Assembly: GCA_049644345.1 (NCBI GenBank)
Contig: JBARRS010000048.1
Span: 1 to 47,965 of the forward strand
DNA from: JBARRS01 sp049644345
GTDB lineage: Bacteria > Actinomycetota > Thermoleophilia > Gaiellales > Gaiellaceae
Direction of reading: 5' to 3'
Length of the DNA: 47,965 nucleotides
This document shows positions 21,955 through 30,240 of the stretch, piece by piece. Made by a program: the position numbers and the translations under genes. The notes beneath the pieces were generated by a model. The model was not told the origin of the DNA. It did no database searches and worked only from the letters and a program-made list of their open reading frames with translations. Numbering within the stretch: the stretch's first letter is position 1; the number at the start of each line of letters is the position of its first letter.

Positions 21955-22572
21955 CTACTTCAGCTCGTAGCGAACGGACGGCCCGAGTGACCGTCTGGCC
22001 CCGGCTACCCAGCGCGCCATCGCGGCGTTCTTGCGGGCCGACAGGAGCTGGCTCTCTATCGCAGTCTTGACCACCGAGTACGGGGTCGCGCCGTAGATCC
22101 TCCTGTGGGCCCGGTAGTAGGCCCGAATCTCGGCTGGGGTGACTTCGATCCCGGCGGTTACCTTCCGAAAGACGGCCTCGGTCACGAGCTGCGTACGGGC
22201 GGTCTCCCGTAGGAAGCTCTCCTTGTCGCCCCGCGCCCCGGCCGCCTCGCTTCCCGCCTTCGCCAGCTGCCTCTCGACTTGCTTGTCGCTGACGTGGACG
22301 CCGATGCGCGCCGCTGCGACTTCGAGCTCGACCCGGTAAACGAGCAGGCGAACGAGCTGAGCTTGGATGCGACGGAAGGCCGCCGTGTCCCCTTTCGGGA
22401 ACAACCGCCCCTCGCGGCGCGCCTCTTCACGAAAGTGCTCGACCGTCGTCTGGAGCTGCTTCTGGGTGATCTTCTGGTCACCGACGACGGCCACGGGCTT
22501 GTTGGACGATCCGCCGCAACCCGCGAGCCCGAGGGCTACTGCGAACAGGATGACGTGCCGACCTGGGACCAT
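21955..22572 (-). CDS. PrsA/SurA-like foldase lipoprotein
   Basis: The 205-aa protein has a lipoprotein signal (lipobox GLAGC) followed by KPVAVVGDQKITQKQLQTTVEHF, the SurA-N/PrsA chaperone start, and a helical region with VTPAEIRAYYRAHRRIY. The parvulin isomerase domain itself is not seen, so it is probably a chaperone-only member. The start is ATG 22572; the longer open frame upstream is antisense to the lipid kinase. It should act at the outer face of the membrane on exported proteins. Confidence 0.85.
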   Translation of the reverse strand: MVPGRHVILFAVALGLAGCGGSSNKPVAVVGDQKITQKQLQTTVEHFREEARREGRLFPKGDTAAFRRIQAQLVRLLVYRVELEVAAARIGVHVSDKQVERQLAKAGSEAAGARGDKESFLRETARTQLVTEAVFRKVTAGIEVTPAEIRAYYRAHRRIYGATPYSVVKTAIESQLLSARKNAAMARWVAGARRSLGPSVRYELK

Positions 22573-22613
22573 GCAGCAAGCAGAATGGGACCGGAGCTGC
22601 GGAGCGTCAAGCT

Positions 22614-22627
22614 TATGCTGGCGGCTG
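22614..22627 (+). promoter_or_regulatory. Leaderless -10 box (TATGCT) for the lipid kinase
   Basis: TATGCT is followed by 8 nt and ATG 22628. Confidence 0.45.
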
Positions 22628-23515
22628 ATGCGCGCGGCGCTGATCGTCAATCCATTCGCCTCCAACGTGACCGAGTCGCGGCTCGAGCGCGTGAAGCGGA
22701 TCCTCGGCGACGAGGCGGAGGTGCGCGTACTGATGACGGAGGGCCCCGGACACGCGAAGGAGCTTGCCGAGCTCGCGGCTTCCGAGGCGGACGCAGTGTT
22801 CGCTTTCGGCGGCGACGGCCTCTTCAACGAAGTCGTGAACGGGGCCGGGAACGCCGTACCATTCGGTTTCGTCCCGGGCGGCGGAAAGAACGTCTTTCCA
22901 CGCGCGCTCGGCCTGCCGACCGGCCCCGAGGCAGCGACGCGGCGGCTTGTGGAGTCGCTGCGGGCCGGCCGGACACGCCGCATCTCGCTCGGACGCGTAA
23001 ACGGGCGGCGCTTCACGTTCGCGGCGGGCGTCGGCTTCGACGGCGAGCTCGTTCGGCGCGTCGACACGCTTGGCCGCAGCGCCGACGGACGCCGCCCGGG
23101 CGACCTCCGCTTCGTGGCGGAGATGATGCGGATGCTCGCCGACCGGCGCTGGCGCTACGAGCCGGTCGTGGAGATCGCCGGCTTCGGCCGCGCCGCGTTC
23201 GCGTTCGTGGCGAACACCTCGCCGTACACGTATGCGGGTGGGGTGCCGATCCGCGTCGCGCCGGAGGCAAGCTTCAACTCGGGGCTCGATCTGGTTGCGC
23301 CCGTGCGCGTCCGGCCGCCGGACGTACCGCGGCTGCTCGCGTACGGGTTCCTCGGTCGGCGCGCGTCGCGCGAGGTGCTGTACGGACACGACCTCGACCG
23401 GGTAGAAGTCGCATGCGATACCCCGATGCCGCTCCAGGCGGACGGCGAGGACCTCGGCGACGTCGACCGGGCGGTCTTCGAAGCCGAGCGCGACGCCGTC
23501 ACCGTCCTCGCCTGA
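22628..23515 (+). CDS. Diacylglycerol kinase family lipid kinase
   Basis: The 295-aa protein has the diacylglycerol/sphingosine kinase catalytic domain: AALIVNPFASN at the start, the nucleotide loop FAFGGDGLFNEVVNG, FVPGGGKNVFPRALGLP, and a C-terminal beta sandwich with PLQADGEDLG. The usual GGDGT is GGDGL here, replacing a threonine that contacts ATP, which may alter activity. It phosphorylates a lipid alcohol at the membrane. It is followed after 19 bp by the 2-oxoacid dehydrogenase operon, which has its own promoter. Confidence 0.92.
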   Translation: MRAALIVNPFASNVTESRLERVKRILGDEAEVRVLMTEGPGHAKELAELAASEADAVFAFGGDGLFNEVVNGAGNAVPFGFVPGGGKNVFPRALGLPTGPEAATRRLVESLRAGRTRRISLGRVNGRRFTFAAGVGFDGELVRRVDTLGRSADGRRPGDLRFVAEMMRMLADRRWRYEPVVEIAGFGRAAFAFVANTSPYTYAGGVPIRVAPEASFNSGLDLVAPVRVRPPDVPRLLAYGFLGRRASREVLYGHDLDRVEVACDTPMPLQADGEDLGDVDRAVFEAERDAVTVLA

Positions 23516-23521
23516 GGCGGA

Positions 23522-23534
23522 TAGATTCTCGGCA
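23522..23534 (+). promoter_or_regulatory. Leaderless -10 box (TAGATT) for the 2-oxoacid dehydrogenase operon
   Basis: TAGATT is followed by 7 nt and ATG 23535. Confidence 0.55.
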
Positions 23535-24602
23535 ATGGCCCAAGTGGTCCCTGCCGAACGCGATTTGCGCCGCGTGATCGGCGACGGCGAGGCGGTTCCG
23601 GACGGCGAGGTCGAAGGACTTGCCGAGGCGGACCTGCTCGAGCTCTACCGCTGGATGGTGCTGTTGCGCACCTACGACGAGCGCTCGCTCGTCTACCACC
23701 GGCAGGGGCGCATCGGCACCTACGCGCTCTTCTGGAACCACGAGGCCATGCAGGCAGGCTCGGTGTACGCGCTCGAACGGGACGACTGGGTCTTCCCGAG
23801 CTACCGCGAGTCCGCGATCGGGCTCCTTCGTGGAATGCCACCCCGGATCGCCCTCCAATGGTGGCGCGGACATCCGTCCGGCTGGTGGAACCCGCTCGAC
23901 TGGAACGTCGCCTCTATCTGCGTCCCGATCGGCACGCACGTCCCGCATGCGGCGGGCTTTGCCTGGGGGAAGAAGCTACGGGGCGAGCAGACGTGCGCGC
24001 TCGTCTACTTCGGCGACGGCGCGACTTCCGAGGGGTCGTTCCACGAGGGCACCAACCTCGCCGGGGTCATGCGCGCGCCGCTCGTGCTCTTCTGCAACAA
24101 CAACCAGTGGGCGATCTCGACGCCCCTCGAGGCGCAGACCGCGGCGGAGACACTCGCCGACAAGGCGGTCGGCTACGGGATCCCCGGAGTCCGCGTCGAC
24201 GGCACCGACGTGCTGGCCGTCTACGAGGCGACGCGGGAGGCGGTGGACCGGGCTCGCGCCGGCGACGGCCCCACGTTCATCGAGGCGCTCACCTACCGGG
24301 CGGCGCCCCACGCCACGGCCGACGATCCGAGCTCCTACATCGACGTCGAGCGGGTAGAGGAAGAGAAGCAGCGGGAATGCGTTGGTCGCTACGAGGCTTA
24401 CCTGCGCCGCCTCGGAGTCCTTGACGACGCCACGGCGGAGCGAGTCAAGTCCGATGCGACCGAGAAGCTGCGCGTAGGGATCGCTGAGGCCGAGGCCGAG
24501 CCGAAGCCCGACCTCGGCCTGCTGTTCGAGCATGCCTACGCCGACCCGCCCCTCTCGTTCGAGGACGACCTGGCCGAGCTGCGGAGGATCCTCGGTGGTT
24601 GA
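23535..24602 (+). CDS. 2-oxoacid dehydrogenase E1 component, alpha subunit
   Basis: The 355-aa protein is a thiamine-diphosphate E1 alpha subunit that decarboxylates pyruvate or a branched-chain 2-oxoacid. It shows LLRTYDERSLVYHRQGRIGTYAL in pieces, VFPSYRESAIGLLRG, the diphosphate-binding motif FGDGATSEGSFHEG ending NNNQWAIS, and the phosphorylation-loop region YRAAPHATADDPSSY. The residues GRIGTYA and SYRE favour branched-chain or acetoin-type over classical pyruvate dehydrogenase, but substrate is not certain. The stop overlaps the start of the beta subunit. Confidence 0.94.
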   Translation: MAQVVPAERDLRRVIGDGEAVPDGEVEGLAEADLLELYRWMVLLRTYDERSLVYHRQGRIGTYALFWNHEAMQAGSVYALERDDWVFPSYRESAIGLLRGMPPRIALQWWRGHPSGWWNPLDWNVASICVPIGTHVPHAAGFAWGKKLRGEQTCALVYFGDGATSEGSFHEGTNLAGVMRAPLVLFCNNNQWAISTPLEAQTAAETLADKAVGYGIPGVRVDGTDVLAVYEATREAVDRARAGDGPTFIEALTYRAAPHATADDPSSYIDVERVEEEKQRECVGRYEAYLRRLGVLDDATAERVKSDATEKLRVGIAEAEAEPKPDLGLLFEHAYADPPLSFEDDLAELRRILGG

Positions 24603-25569
24603 GCTCACCCTTGTCGAGGCGATCAACGACAGCTTCCACGTCGAGCTCGAGCGCGACGAGTCCGTGCTCGTGATGGGCGAGGACGTCGGGCGGGCGGGGG
24701 GCGTCTTTCGCGCCACAGCCGGGCTGCGTGATCGCTTCGGGCCGGATCGCTGCGTCGACACTCCGCTTGCCGAAGCCGGAATCCTCGGTGCCGCCGTCGG
24801 TCTCTGCATGACTGGCTGGCGCCCGGTCTGCGAGATGCAGTACGACGCGTTTTCCTATCCCTGCCTGGACCAGCTGATCACGCACGTCGGGCGCTACCGG
24901 TGGCGCACGGGCGGAAAGATGGACTTCCCGCTGGTCGTGCGGATGCCGTACGGCGGTGGTGTCCGCGCGCCCGAGCTGCACGACGACTCACCCGAGGCCT
25001 ACTACGTGCACACGCCGGGCGTGAAGGTGGCGATCCCCTCGACGCCCGCGGACGCGAAAGGGTTGCTGGCGGCGGCGATCCGCGACCCGGATCCCGTCGT
25101 CTTCTTCGAGCCGAAGCGCCACTACCGGACGATGCGCGGCGAGGTTCCGGAGGGGGAGCACGTCGTGCCTCTCGGTGAGGCCCGGGTGGCGCGGGAGGGA
25201 GGCGACGTCACGATCGTCGCCTACGGGTCGATGGTGCCGCTTGCGGAACAGACCGCTGACGTCCTGTCGGGCGAGGTTTCCGTCGAGGTGCTGGACGTCC
25301 GGACGTTAAAGCCGCTCGACGAGCACGCGCTGCTCGCCTCGGCCGCGAAGACCGGTCGCGTCGTGATCGTGCAGGAGGCGCCGAGGACTGCGGGCTACGG
25401 CGCGGAGCTTGCCGCGATCCTGGCGGAGAAGGCGATCCTCGATCTCCGGGCGCCGGTCATCAGGGTTACCGGCTACGACGTCCCGTACCCGTACTGGCAG
25501 ATCGAGGATGCCTACATGCCGTCGGTCGAGCGGGTTGTGGATGCCGTTCGCAGAACGCTCGCGTTCTGA
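24595..25569 (+). CDS. 2-oxoacid dehydrogenase E1 component, beta subunit
   Basis: The 324-aa beta subunit shows TLVEAINDSFHVELERDESVLVMGEDVG, FGPDRCVDTPLAEAGILGAAVG, RMPYGGGVRAPELHDDSPEAYYVHTPG, and the C-terminal transketolase domain with VQEAPRTAGYGAELAA and TGYDVPYPY (all read in short pieces). It starts at GTG 24595, overlapping the alpha subunit by 8 bp, so the heterotetramer subunits are translated coupled. The histidine in LHDDSPEAYYVHTP is characteristic of the active site. Confidence 0.95.
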   Translation: MVELTLVEAINDSFHVELERDESVLVMGEDVGRAGGVFRATAGLRDRFGPDRCVDTPLAEAGILGAAVGLCMTGWRPVCEMQYDAFSYPCLDQLITHVGRYRWRTGGKMDFPLVVRMPYGGGVRAPELHDDSPEAYYVHTPGVKVAIPSTPADAKGLLAAAIRDPDPVVFFEPKRHYRTMRGEVPEGEHVVPLGEARVAREGGDVTIVAYGSMVPLAEQTADVLSGEVSVEVLDVRTLKPLDEHALLASAAKTGRVVIVQEAPRTAGYGAELAAILAEKAILDLRAPVIRVTGYDVPYPYWQIEDAYMPSVERVVDAVRRTLAF

Positions 25570-25643
25570 CGGATCGCCTTCGCCTCTGGCTCGAGCGCGG
25601 CGACGCGGGCTATCACCTGCGCGATGCTGCAACGGGTGAGCGC

Positions 25644-25961
25644 GTGCGCTGGGAGGATCCGCGCCTGCGGGTTGTCGCCGTCGCGGGCGTCACCTTCAGG
25701 GCCGGTGCCGTCGACGACGCGTCGTTCGACCCGGGTCGCCGGCTCGCCCTTGTCGCCGAGCCCGAGAACGAGTACGACCCGAACGCGGTCGCGATCTGGA
25801 ACGAGGAGCGGACGCTGCAAGCCGGCTACGTCCCGCGCGATGTGGCCTCCGATTTGGACGGCCGCGAACAGGCCGTGTCGTTGTGGCGCGTCGATGGAGG
25901 CCTGCGCGTGCTGATCGTCCCCGCCGATGCCTGGGTTGGAACGCCTCGAATGCCTCGGTAG
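25644..25961 (+). CDS. HIRAN-domain protein
   Basis: The 105-aa frame contains a HIRAN domain, a small beta-rich module found in SNF2-type helicases such as HLTF, where it binds single-stranded 3' DNA ends. The recognisable pattern is VAGVTFRAG, LVAEPENEYDPNAVAIW, then GYVPRDVASDL. Here it stands alone between E1beta and E2. The 3' end is firm; the start is not. GTG 25644 is the first conventional start, but a CTG at 25566 overlapping the E1beta stop (CTGA) would add 26 plausible residues (TDRLRLWLERGDAGYHLRD). Its TAG stop forms the E2 promoter box. Confidence 0.8.
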   Translation: MRWEDPRLRVVAVAGVTFRAGAVDDASFDPGRRLALVAEPENEYDPNAVAIWNEERTLQAGYVPRDVASDLDGREQAVSLWRVDGGLRVLIVPADAWVGTPRMPR

Positions 25962-25970
25962 ATTCCGGCC
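25959..25970 (+). promoter_or_regulatory. Leaderless -10 box (TAGATT) for E2, built on the HIRAN gene stop
   Basis: The TAG stop of the HIRAN gene begins TAGATT, followed by 6 nt and GTG 25971. Confidence 0.5.
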
Positions 25971-27005
25971 GTGGCTTACGAGTTCAAGCTCCCGGACCTC
26001 GGAGAGGGCCTGACCGAAGGCGAGATCGCCCGGTGGCTCGTTCGGGAAGGACAAGAGATCGCCGAGGACGATCCGCTGGTCGAGGTGCAGACGGACAAGA
26101 CGACTGTCGAGATCCCCTCGCCGGCGGCAGGCAAGATCGCGCGGATTCTCGTTGAGGAAGGCCAGACGGTCCCTGTGGGGACAGTGCTCGTCGTGATCGG
26201 CGAGGACGGCGCGGCGCCCGAGGAGCGGCCGGCGACCGACCGCGTCCGGGCGACGCCGCTGGTCCGCAAGGTCGCGCAGGAGCTCGACGTCGACCTCTCC
26301 TCGGTGAGGGGCACCGGACCGGGGGGACGGATCACCGAAGAAGACGTTCGCGCCGCAACAGGAGCTCGCGCCGGCGAGGGCAGGCGCGAGCCGCTCCGCG
26401 GCGTCCGGCGTCTGATCGCCGAGCACATGGCCCGGGCGCACCGAGAAGTACCCGCGGTGACCTGGGTCGAGGAGTGCGATTTCTCGAACGTCGACCTCGG
26501 TCGGCTCGTCCCGCTGACGCTCAAGGCGTGCGCAGTTTCGCTGAAGGAGTTCCCGGAGCTGAACGCGCGGCTGGAGGGACAGGAGATCGTCTACCTGGAC
26601 CGGTACGACCTCGGCGTCGCCGTCCAGACCGACCACGGGCTTGTCGTCCCGGTCGTGCGGGACTGCGACTCCGCCTCGATAGACGAGCTGGCGGGGGAGG
26701 TCGAGCGGCTCGCCGATGCTGCCCGCGCCGGCAATCTCAAGCCCGAGGAGCTTCGCGGCTCGACCTTCACCGTCACGAGTGCGGGCAAGCTCGCCGGGCT
26801 CTTCCAGACGCCGATAGTCAACCATCCGGAGGTCGCGATTCTCAGCGTCGGGCGGGTTGGCGAGCGGCCGGTCGTCCGCGACGGAGAGGTGACCGTGCGG
26901 CCGGTCGGGCACGTCTCGATCACGTTCGACCACCGGGTGGTCGACGGCGCCAGGGCGGCCGAGTTCGGCCTCTCTGTCATCCGCCGGCTAGAGCACGGCG
27001 AATAG
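25971..27005 (+). CDS. 2-oxoacid dehydrogenase E2 component (dihydrolipoamide acyltransferase)
   Basis: The 344-aa E2 has one lipoyl domain (residues 1-78, lipoylated Lys43 in VQTDKTTVEI), a short linker, a peripheral-subunit-binding domain (about 92-125, ATPLVRKVAQELDVDLSSV then GPGGRITEEDV) and the acyltransferase core with catalytic His321 and Asp325 in FDHRVVDG. It transfers the acyl group from E1 to CoA. It is shorter than most E2 proteins because linkers are reduced. No E3 gene is in the window, so dihydrolipoamide dehydrogenase must be supplied elsewhere. Confidence 0.95.
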   Translation: MAYEFKLPDLGEGLTEGEIARWLVREGQEIAEDDPLVEVQTDKTTVEIPSPAAGKIARILVEEGQTVPVGTVLVVIGEDGAAPEERPATDRVRATPLVRKVAQELDVDLSSVRGTGPGGRITEEDVRAATGARAGEGRREPLRGVRRLIAEHMARAHREVPAVTWVEECDFSNVDLGRLVPLTLKACAVSLKEFPELNARLEGQEIVYLDRYDLGVAVQTDHGLVVPVVRDCDSASIDELAGEVERLADAARAGNLKPEELRGSTFTVTSAGKLAGLFQTPIVNHPEVAILSVGRVGERPVVRDGEVTVRPVGHVSITFDHRVVDGARAAEFGLSVIRRLEHGE

Positions 27006-27293
27006 CTACGCGGCCACGAGCCGGTCGCTGCGGTGTGCGGCCAGCACCCGTTCGATCCGCGGTGCGCTGGCGCGGCCTTCCAGGCGGGCCGCCACTCGCT
27101 TGTCCTCGACGAGGACGAGCGTCGGGACGACCTCGATTCGAAACCGCTCGACGAGCTCCGGATGGGCGTCGACGTCCACGCGCATCACCCGGATCCGGCC
27201 GCGCTCCTTGCGCGCGATGTGCGCGAGGACGCTCTCCATCCGGCGTGCCGGGCCCGACCGCTCGGAGCTGAAGAAGACGAGCAACGGAAGCAT
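27006..27293 (-). CDS. Thioredoxin-fold protein lacking both active-site cysteines
   Basis: The protein of about 95 aa has the thioredoxin fold pattern: LPLLVFFSSERSGPARRMESVLAHIA (beta-1 and the active-site helix), IRVMRVDVDAHPELVERFRI, then EVVPTLVLVED with the cis-proline. Where thioredoxin has WCGPC it has RSGPA, so both redox cysteines are missing and disulfide chemistry is not expected. ATG 27293 has a GAGAG site upstream; TTG 27314 would add seven residues. It is convergent with E2, the stops being adjacent. A binding or chaperone role is possible. Confidence 0.75.
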   Translation of the reverse strand: MLPLLVFFSSERSGPARRMESVLAHIARKERGRIRVMRVDVDAHPELVERFRIEVVPTLVLVEDKRVAARLEGRASAPRIERVLAAHRSDRLVAA

Positions 27294-27382
27294 CGTGTGA
27301 ACTCTCTCGGCCAAGTTCGAGGGTGAGGTTCGACTAGATTTCCCGCAGGAAGCCCGGCCGAAACCCGCCGAAGCCGCGCGTC

Positions 27383-27395
27383 TACACTTGCCGAG
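27383..27395 (+). promoter_or_regulatory. Leaderless -10 box (TACACT) for the operon at 27396
   Basis: TACACT is followed by 7 nt and ATG 27396. Confidence 0.5.
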
Positions 27396-27815
27396 ATGGG
27401 CGAGTGGTACGGAATCGGGCTCGCGATCGGGATCGGCGCCGCGATCGGCGTCCTCTTTGCGGGGTTGCTCGCCGCGACGCGCGCCGGAAGCAGCTCTGCG
27501 CTAGGACTGGCGGCGGCCCTCGGTGCGGCGGAGGGCGCGCTGATCGAAGGTTGGGGCGGCGCGGTCGGCGCCGGGATCGCCGGCGCTCTCGGGGCGCTCG
27601 GCGCGGTGCAGATCGTCCGCGGCGCGCTGAGGCGCGGCGGCACCCGCCTTGGGACCGGCGCCCTGGTCGCGGGCGCGGCGCTGGTCGTCGGCGCCCTCGC
27701 GCTCGTCCCGGGAGTGGGCTATCTCGAAGCGCTCGTGGTGCCGGCTCTCGGCGCCCGTCTCCGGCGGCGCGCCGGCGATCGCTACGCCGGCCTGCGGATC
27801 CTTGCCCGCGACTAA
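27396..27815 (+). CDS. Small glycine/alanine-rich membrane protein
   Basis: The 139-aa protein is almost entirely hydrophobic, with about four membrane segments (GIGLAIGIGAAIGVLFAGLL first) and regular Gly/Ala spacing that suggests tight helix packing. A basic loop RRRAGDRYAGL follows the last segment. I recognise no family. It overlaps the start of the alkaline-phosphatase-superfamily gene by 14 bp, so the two are coupled. Confidence 0.7.
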   Translation: MGEWYGIGLAIGIGAAIGVLFAGLLAATRAGSSSALGLAAALGAAEGALIEGWGGAVGAGIAGALGALGAVQIVRGALRRGGTRLGTGALVAGAALVVGALALVPGVGYLEALVVPALGARLRRRAGDRYAGLRILARD

Positions 27816-29151
27816 ACCCCTGATCCTCGCCGTCATCGACGGTCTGACGCCCGGCCTGTTCGAGCGCGCCGTCGAGACCGGGCGTGCGCCGACGCTCGCC
27901 TTCCTCGCGGAGCACGGCCGCTACGAGCCCGCGGTGTCGACGTTTCCGTCGCTGACCCCGGTTTGTCTCTCTTCGCTGGCCACCGGCGCGCACCCGGACG
28001 TTCACCACATCCCGCATCTCGTCTGGTACCACCGGGGCGAGAGCCGGATCGTCGAGTACGGCTCCTCTTTCGGGGCGATCCGAGCGGCGGGGACCCGCAG
28101 GTCGATCCTCGACGCGATCTTCGGGATGAACGAGGAGCACCTTGCGCCTGACGCGGTCACTATCTACGAGGCGGTCGAGGACGCAGGGCTCGTCCCCGCC
28201 GCTGTCAACTTCACGTGTTACCGCGGCCGGACCCGACACCGCCCGGTGGTGCCCGGGCTCGCGCGTCCCGCATTCGGGCCGAAGCGCTTCTTCTTCTTCA
28301 ACCTCTACGAGTCGGACCGCACAGGCGCGCCGCTGGCGGTCGGCGGCAGAAGCGCAGGCTCGGTCGACGCGTACGCCGCCGCGGTGGGCCGCTGGCTCGT
28401 CACGCGCGACGGGTTCGACCTGCTCGTCTACTACCTGCCCGACTTCGATTTCGCCTCGCACCTCTGGGGTCCCGACGCCGCCGGCGAGGCGCTCGCCCGG
28501 AGCGACCGGGCGGTCGCCGCACTCGTCGACGCAGCGGGCGGCCCGGACGAGTTCCTCGAGCGTTATGCCCTCATCCTCTGCTCCGATCACGGCCAGACGC
28601 GTGTCGAGCGGGCCGCGAGCCTCGAGGAACGTTTCGGAGGGACCGATGTCGTGATCACCGCCTCGAACCGCGCGGGGATGGTCTACCGGATGCCGCGCTG
28701 CCGAGAGGACCCACGCAGGCTGGCCGCCCGGCTCGACGCGGAGCCTGCGGCCGAGGTCGTGCTCTTTCGCGAAGGGCCGGAGGCTGTCGCGCGGCGCGAC
28801 GGCGAGGAGCTCCGGTTCGCGCCGAGCGCGGCGGGTTGGCGCACGACCGGGGACGTCTCTCTCCTCGAAGGGCCCGACGCGTTCGAGCGCACCTGGGCGG
28901 CCCTCGCGAACCCGAACTGCGGGGAGCTCGTCGTCTCGGCCGCCCCGGGGTTCGAGTTCTCCGATCTCGCCGGCCGGAGCCATGTGGGCGGCGGTAGCCA
29001 CGGCTCGCTGACGGCCGGCGACTCCGAGGTGCCCATGCTGACGATCGGCGTCGAAAGGACGCCTCGCTCGATCGTCGACGTCGCGCCGATCGTCCTGCGC
29101 CACTTCGGCATTCGGCCGCCGAGATACGCCAGGCTCGCCGATGCAGCCTGA
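27802..29151 (+). CDS. Alkaline phosphatase superfamily protein (type I phosphodiesterase/nucleotide pyrophosphatase)
   Basis: The 449-aa protein has the metal-binding core of the phosphodiesterase branch (PF01663 type): an aspartate in LAVIDGLTPG, the nucleophile threonine in FPSLTPVCLSSLATG, DFDFASHLWGPD, LCSDHGQT and a late histidine in GGGSHGSL. It should hydrolyse phosphate or phosphonate esters in a two-metal site. The start is TTG 27802, within the end of the preceding gene. No signal peptide is visible, so a cytoplasmic location or an undetected export route is implied. Its 3' end overlaps pcm by 11 bp. Confidence 0.88.
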   Translation: MPATKPLILAVIDGLTPGLFERAVETGRAPTLAFLAEHGRYEPAVSTFPSLTPVCLSSLATGAHPDVHHIPHLVWYHRGESRIVEYGSSFGAIRAAGTRRSILDAIFGMNEEHLAPDAVTIYEAVEDAGLVPAAVNFTCYRGRTRHRPVVPGLARPAFGPKRFFFFNLYESDRTGAPLAVGGRSAGSVDAYAAAVGRWLVTRDGFDLLVYYLPDFDFASHLWGPDAAGEALARSDRAVAALVDAAGGPDEFLERYALILCSDHGQTRVERAASLEERFGGTDVVITASNRAGMVYRMPRCREDPRRLAARLDAEPAAEVVLFREGPEAVARRDGEELRFAPSAAGWRTTGDVSLLEGPDAFERTWAALANPNCGELVVSAAPGFEFSDLAGRSHVGGGSHGSLTAGDSEVPMLTIGVERTPRSIVDVAPIVLRHFGIRPPRYARLADAA

Positions 29152-29791
29152 GGAGCTCTCGGCGGCGCGCCGCGCCATGGTTGCGGAGCAGCTGCGTGCC
29201 CGGGATATCGTCGACGAACGCGTTCTCGCCGCTATGGAGCGTGTGCCTCGCGAGGCCTTCGTGCCGGAGGGGGAGCGGGGTCGGGCTTTTGCGGACGCGG
29301 CGCTGCCGATCGGGGAAGGGCAGACGATCTCGCAGCCGTACATGGTTGCGCGGATCTGCGAGGCGCTCTCATTGCGCGGAACCGAGCGCGTCCTCGACGT
29401 CGGCACAGGTTCGGGCTACCAGGCAGCGGTGCTTGCCGAGTTGGCCGCCGACGTGTTCACGATCGAGCGGGTTCCGGGGCTGGCGGAGCGGGCGCGTGCG
29501 GCGCTGGCGGCGGCCGGTTATGAGCGTGTCCACGTTCACGTCGGCGACGGGACGCTCGGATTGCCGGAGTATGCGCCGTTCGACGCGATCGCCGTAGCCG
29601 CTGCCGCCCCAGAGTTTCCACAGACGCTCTACGAGCAGCTCCAACCCGGCGGACGACTGGTCGTGCCGGTAGGTGGGCCGCGGGGTCAGCGGCTCCTGAT
29701 GGGCGTGCGGAGCCCTGAAGGGCCCGCCGTGCTCAGGTCGGTCCCCTGCCGGTTTGTGCCGCTCGTCGGAGAGGAGGGCTTTGCCGGCTGA
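29141..29791 (+). CDS. pcm: Protein-L-isoaspartate O-methyltransferase
   Basis: The 216-aa protein methylates L-isoaspartyl residues to start repair of damaged proteins. Family markers are VPREAFVPEGERG, the substrate motif GQTISQPYMVARI, the S-adenosylmethionine site VLDVGTGSGYQAAVLAEL, and QLQPGGRLVVPVGG near the C-terminus. Length is normal. It overlaps the genes on both sides, forming an operon with the phosphodiesterase-like protein and acylphosphatase. Confidence 0.95.
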   Translation: MQPEELSAARRAMVAEQLRARDIVDERVLAAMERVPREAFVPEGERGRAFADAALPIGEGQTISQPYMVARICEALSLRGTERVLDVGTGSGYQAAVLAELAADVFTIERVPGLAERARAALAAAGYERVHVHVGDGTLGLPEYAPFDAIAVAAAAPEFPQTLYEQLQPGGRLVVPVGGPRGQRLLMGVRSPEGPAVLRSVPCRFVPLVGEEGFAG

Positions 29792-30065
29792 CGGCCGGCC
29801 TACACGAGCGCACGTCCGGGCGAAAGGCCGCGTCCAGGGCGTTTTCTTCCGCGCCGAGGCTCGTGATCGAGCTCGTTCCCAGGGCATCCAGGGCTGGATC
29901 GCGAACGTGCCCGACGGATCTGTGGAGGCGGTGTTCGAAGGTGAACACGACCTGGTCGAGTCGCTCGTGTCGTGGTGCCGACGTGGACCGGCCGGCGCGC
30001 AAGTCGAAGAGCTCGCGGTCGAGTGGGAGGAGCCTCGCGGCGAGTCCGGCTTCTCCGTTCTCTGA
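29781..30065 (+). CDS. acyP: Acylphosphatase
   Basis: The 94-aa enzyme hydrolyses acyl phosphates such as carbamoyl or acetyl phosphate. Catalytic Arg is in GRVQGVFFR and catalytic Asn in GWIANVPDGSVEA; both are intact, followed by the typical FEGEHDLVESLVSWCRRGPAGAQV region (in pieces). I chose TTG 29781 because GAGGAGG lies just upstream and the domain begins soon after; it overlaps the pcm stop. Confidence 0.93.
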   Translation: MPADGRPTRAHVRAKGRVQGVFFRAEARDRARSQGIQGWIANVPDGSVEAVFEGEHDLVESLVSWCRRGPAGAQVEELAVEWEEPRGESGFSVL

Positions 30066-30068
30066 GCC

Positions 30069-30114
30069 GACCGAGGCGTCTGGGAAGGGATGCGCCAACC
30101 CCCACCCCTCGGTC
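30069..30114. repeat. 8-bp inverted repeat after the acylphosphatase gene
   Basis: GACCGAGG (30069-30076) pairs with CCTCGGTC (30107-30114) across a 30-nt loop, starting 3 bp after the acyP stop. It may be a terminator-like RNA structure. The rest of the 175-bp gap to the GtrA gene shows nothing else I can name. Confidence 0.35.
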
Positions 30115-30226
30115 CCAGCCTAGTGAGCACTTCCGCGCACGTGTGAAGCGCGTCGTGTCGAAAGCGAGACTTCTGCCCGGGGCTTGCGCCGAACAGGTGG
30201 TGCAGCGACCGCTCCGCCGCCGTTGT

Positions 30227-30240
30227 TAGCCTCCTCCGCT
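30227..30240 (+). promoter_or_regulatory. Leaderless -10 box (TAGCCT) for the GtrA gene
   Basis: TAGCCT is followed by 8 nt and GTG 30241. Confidence 0.45.

Noticed and set aside
27382..29406. 674-codon open frame on the minus strand
   Set aside because: It is the high-GC antisense shadow of the phosphodiesterase-like and pcm genes; composition is Arg/Gly/Asp-rich without motifs.
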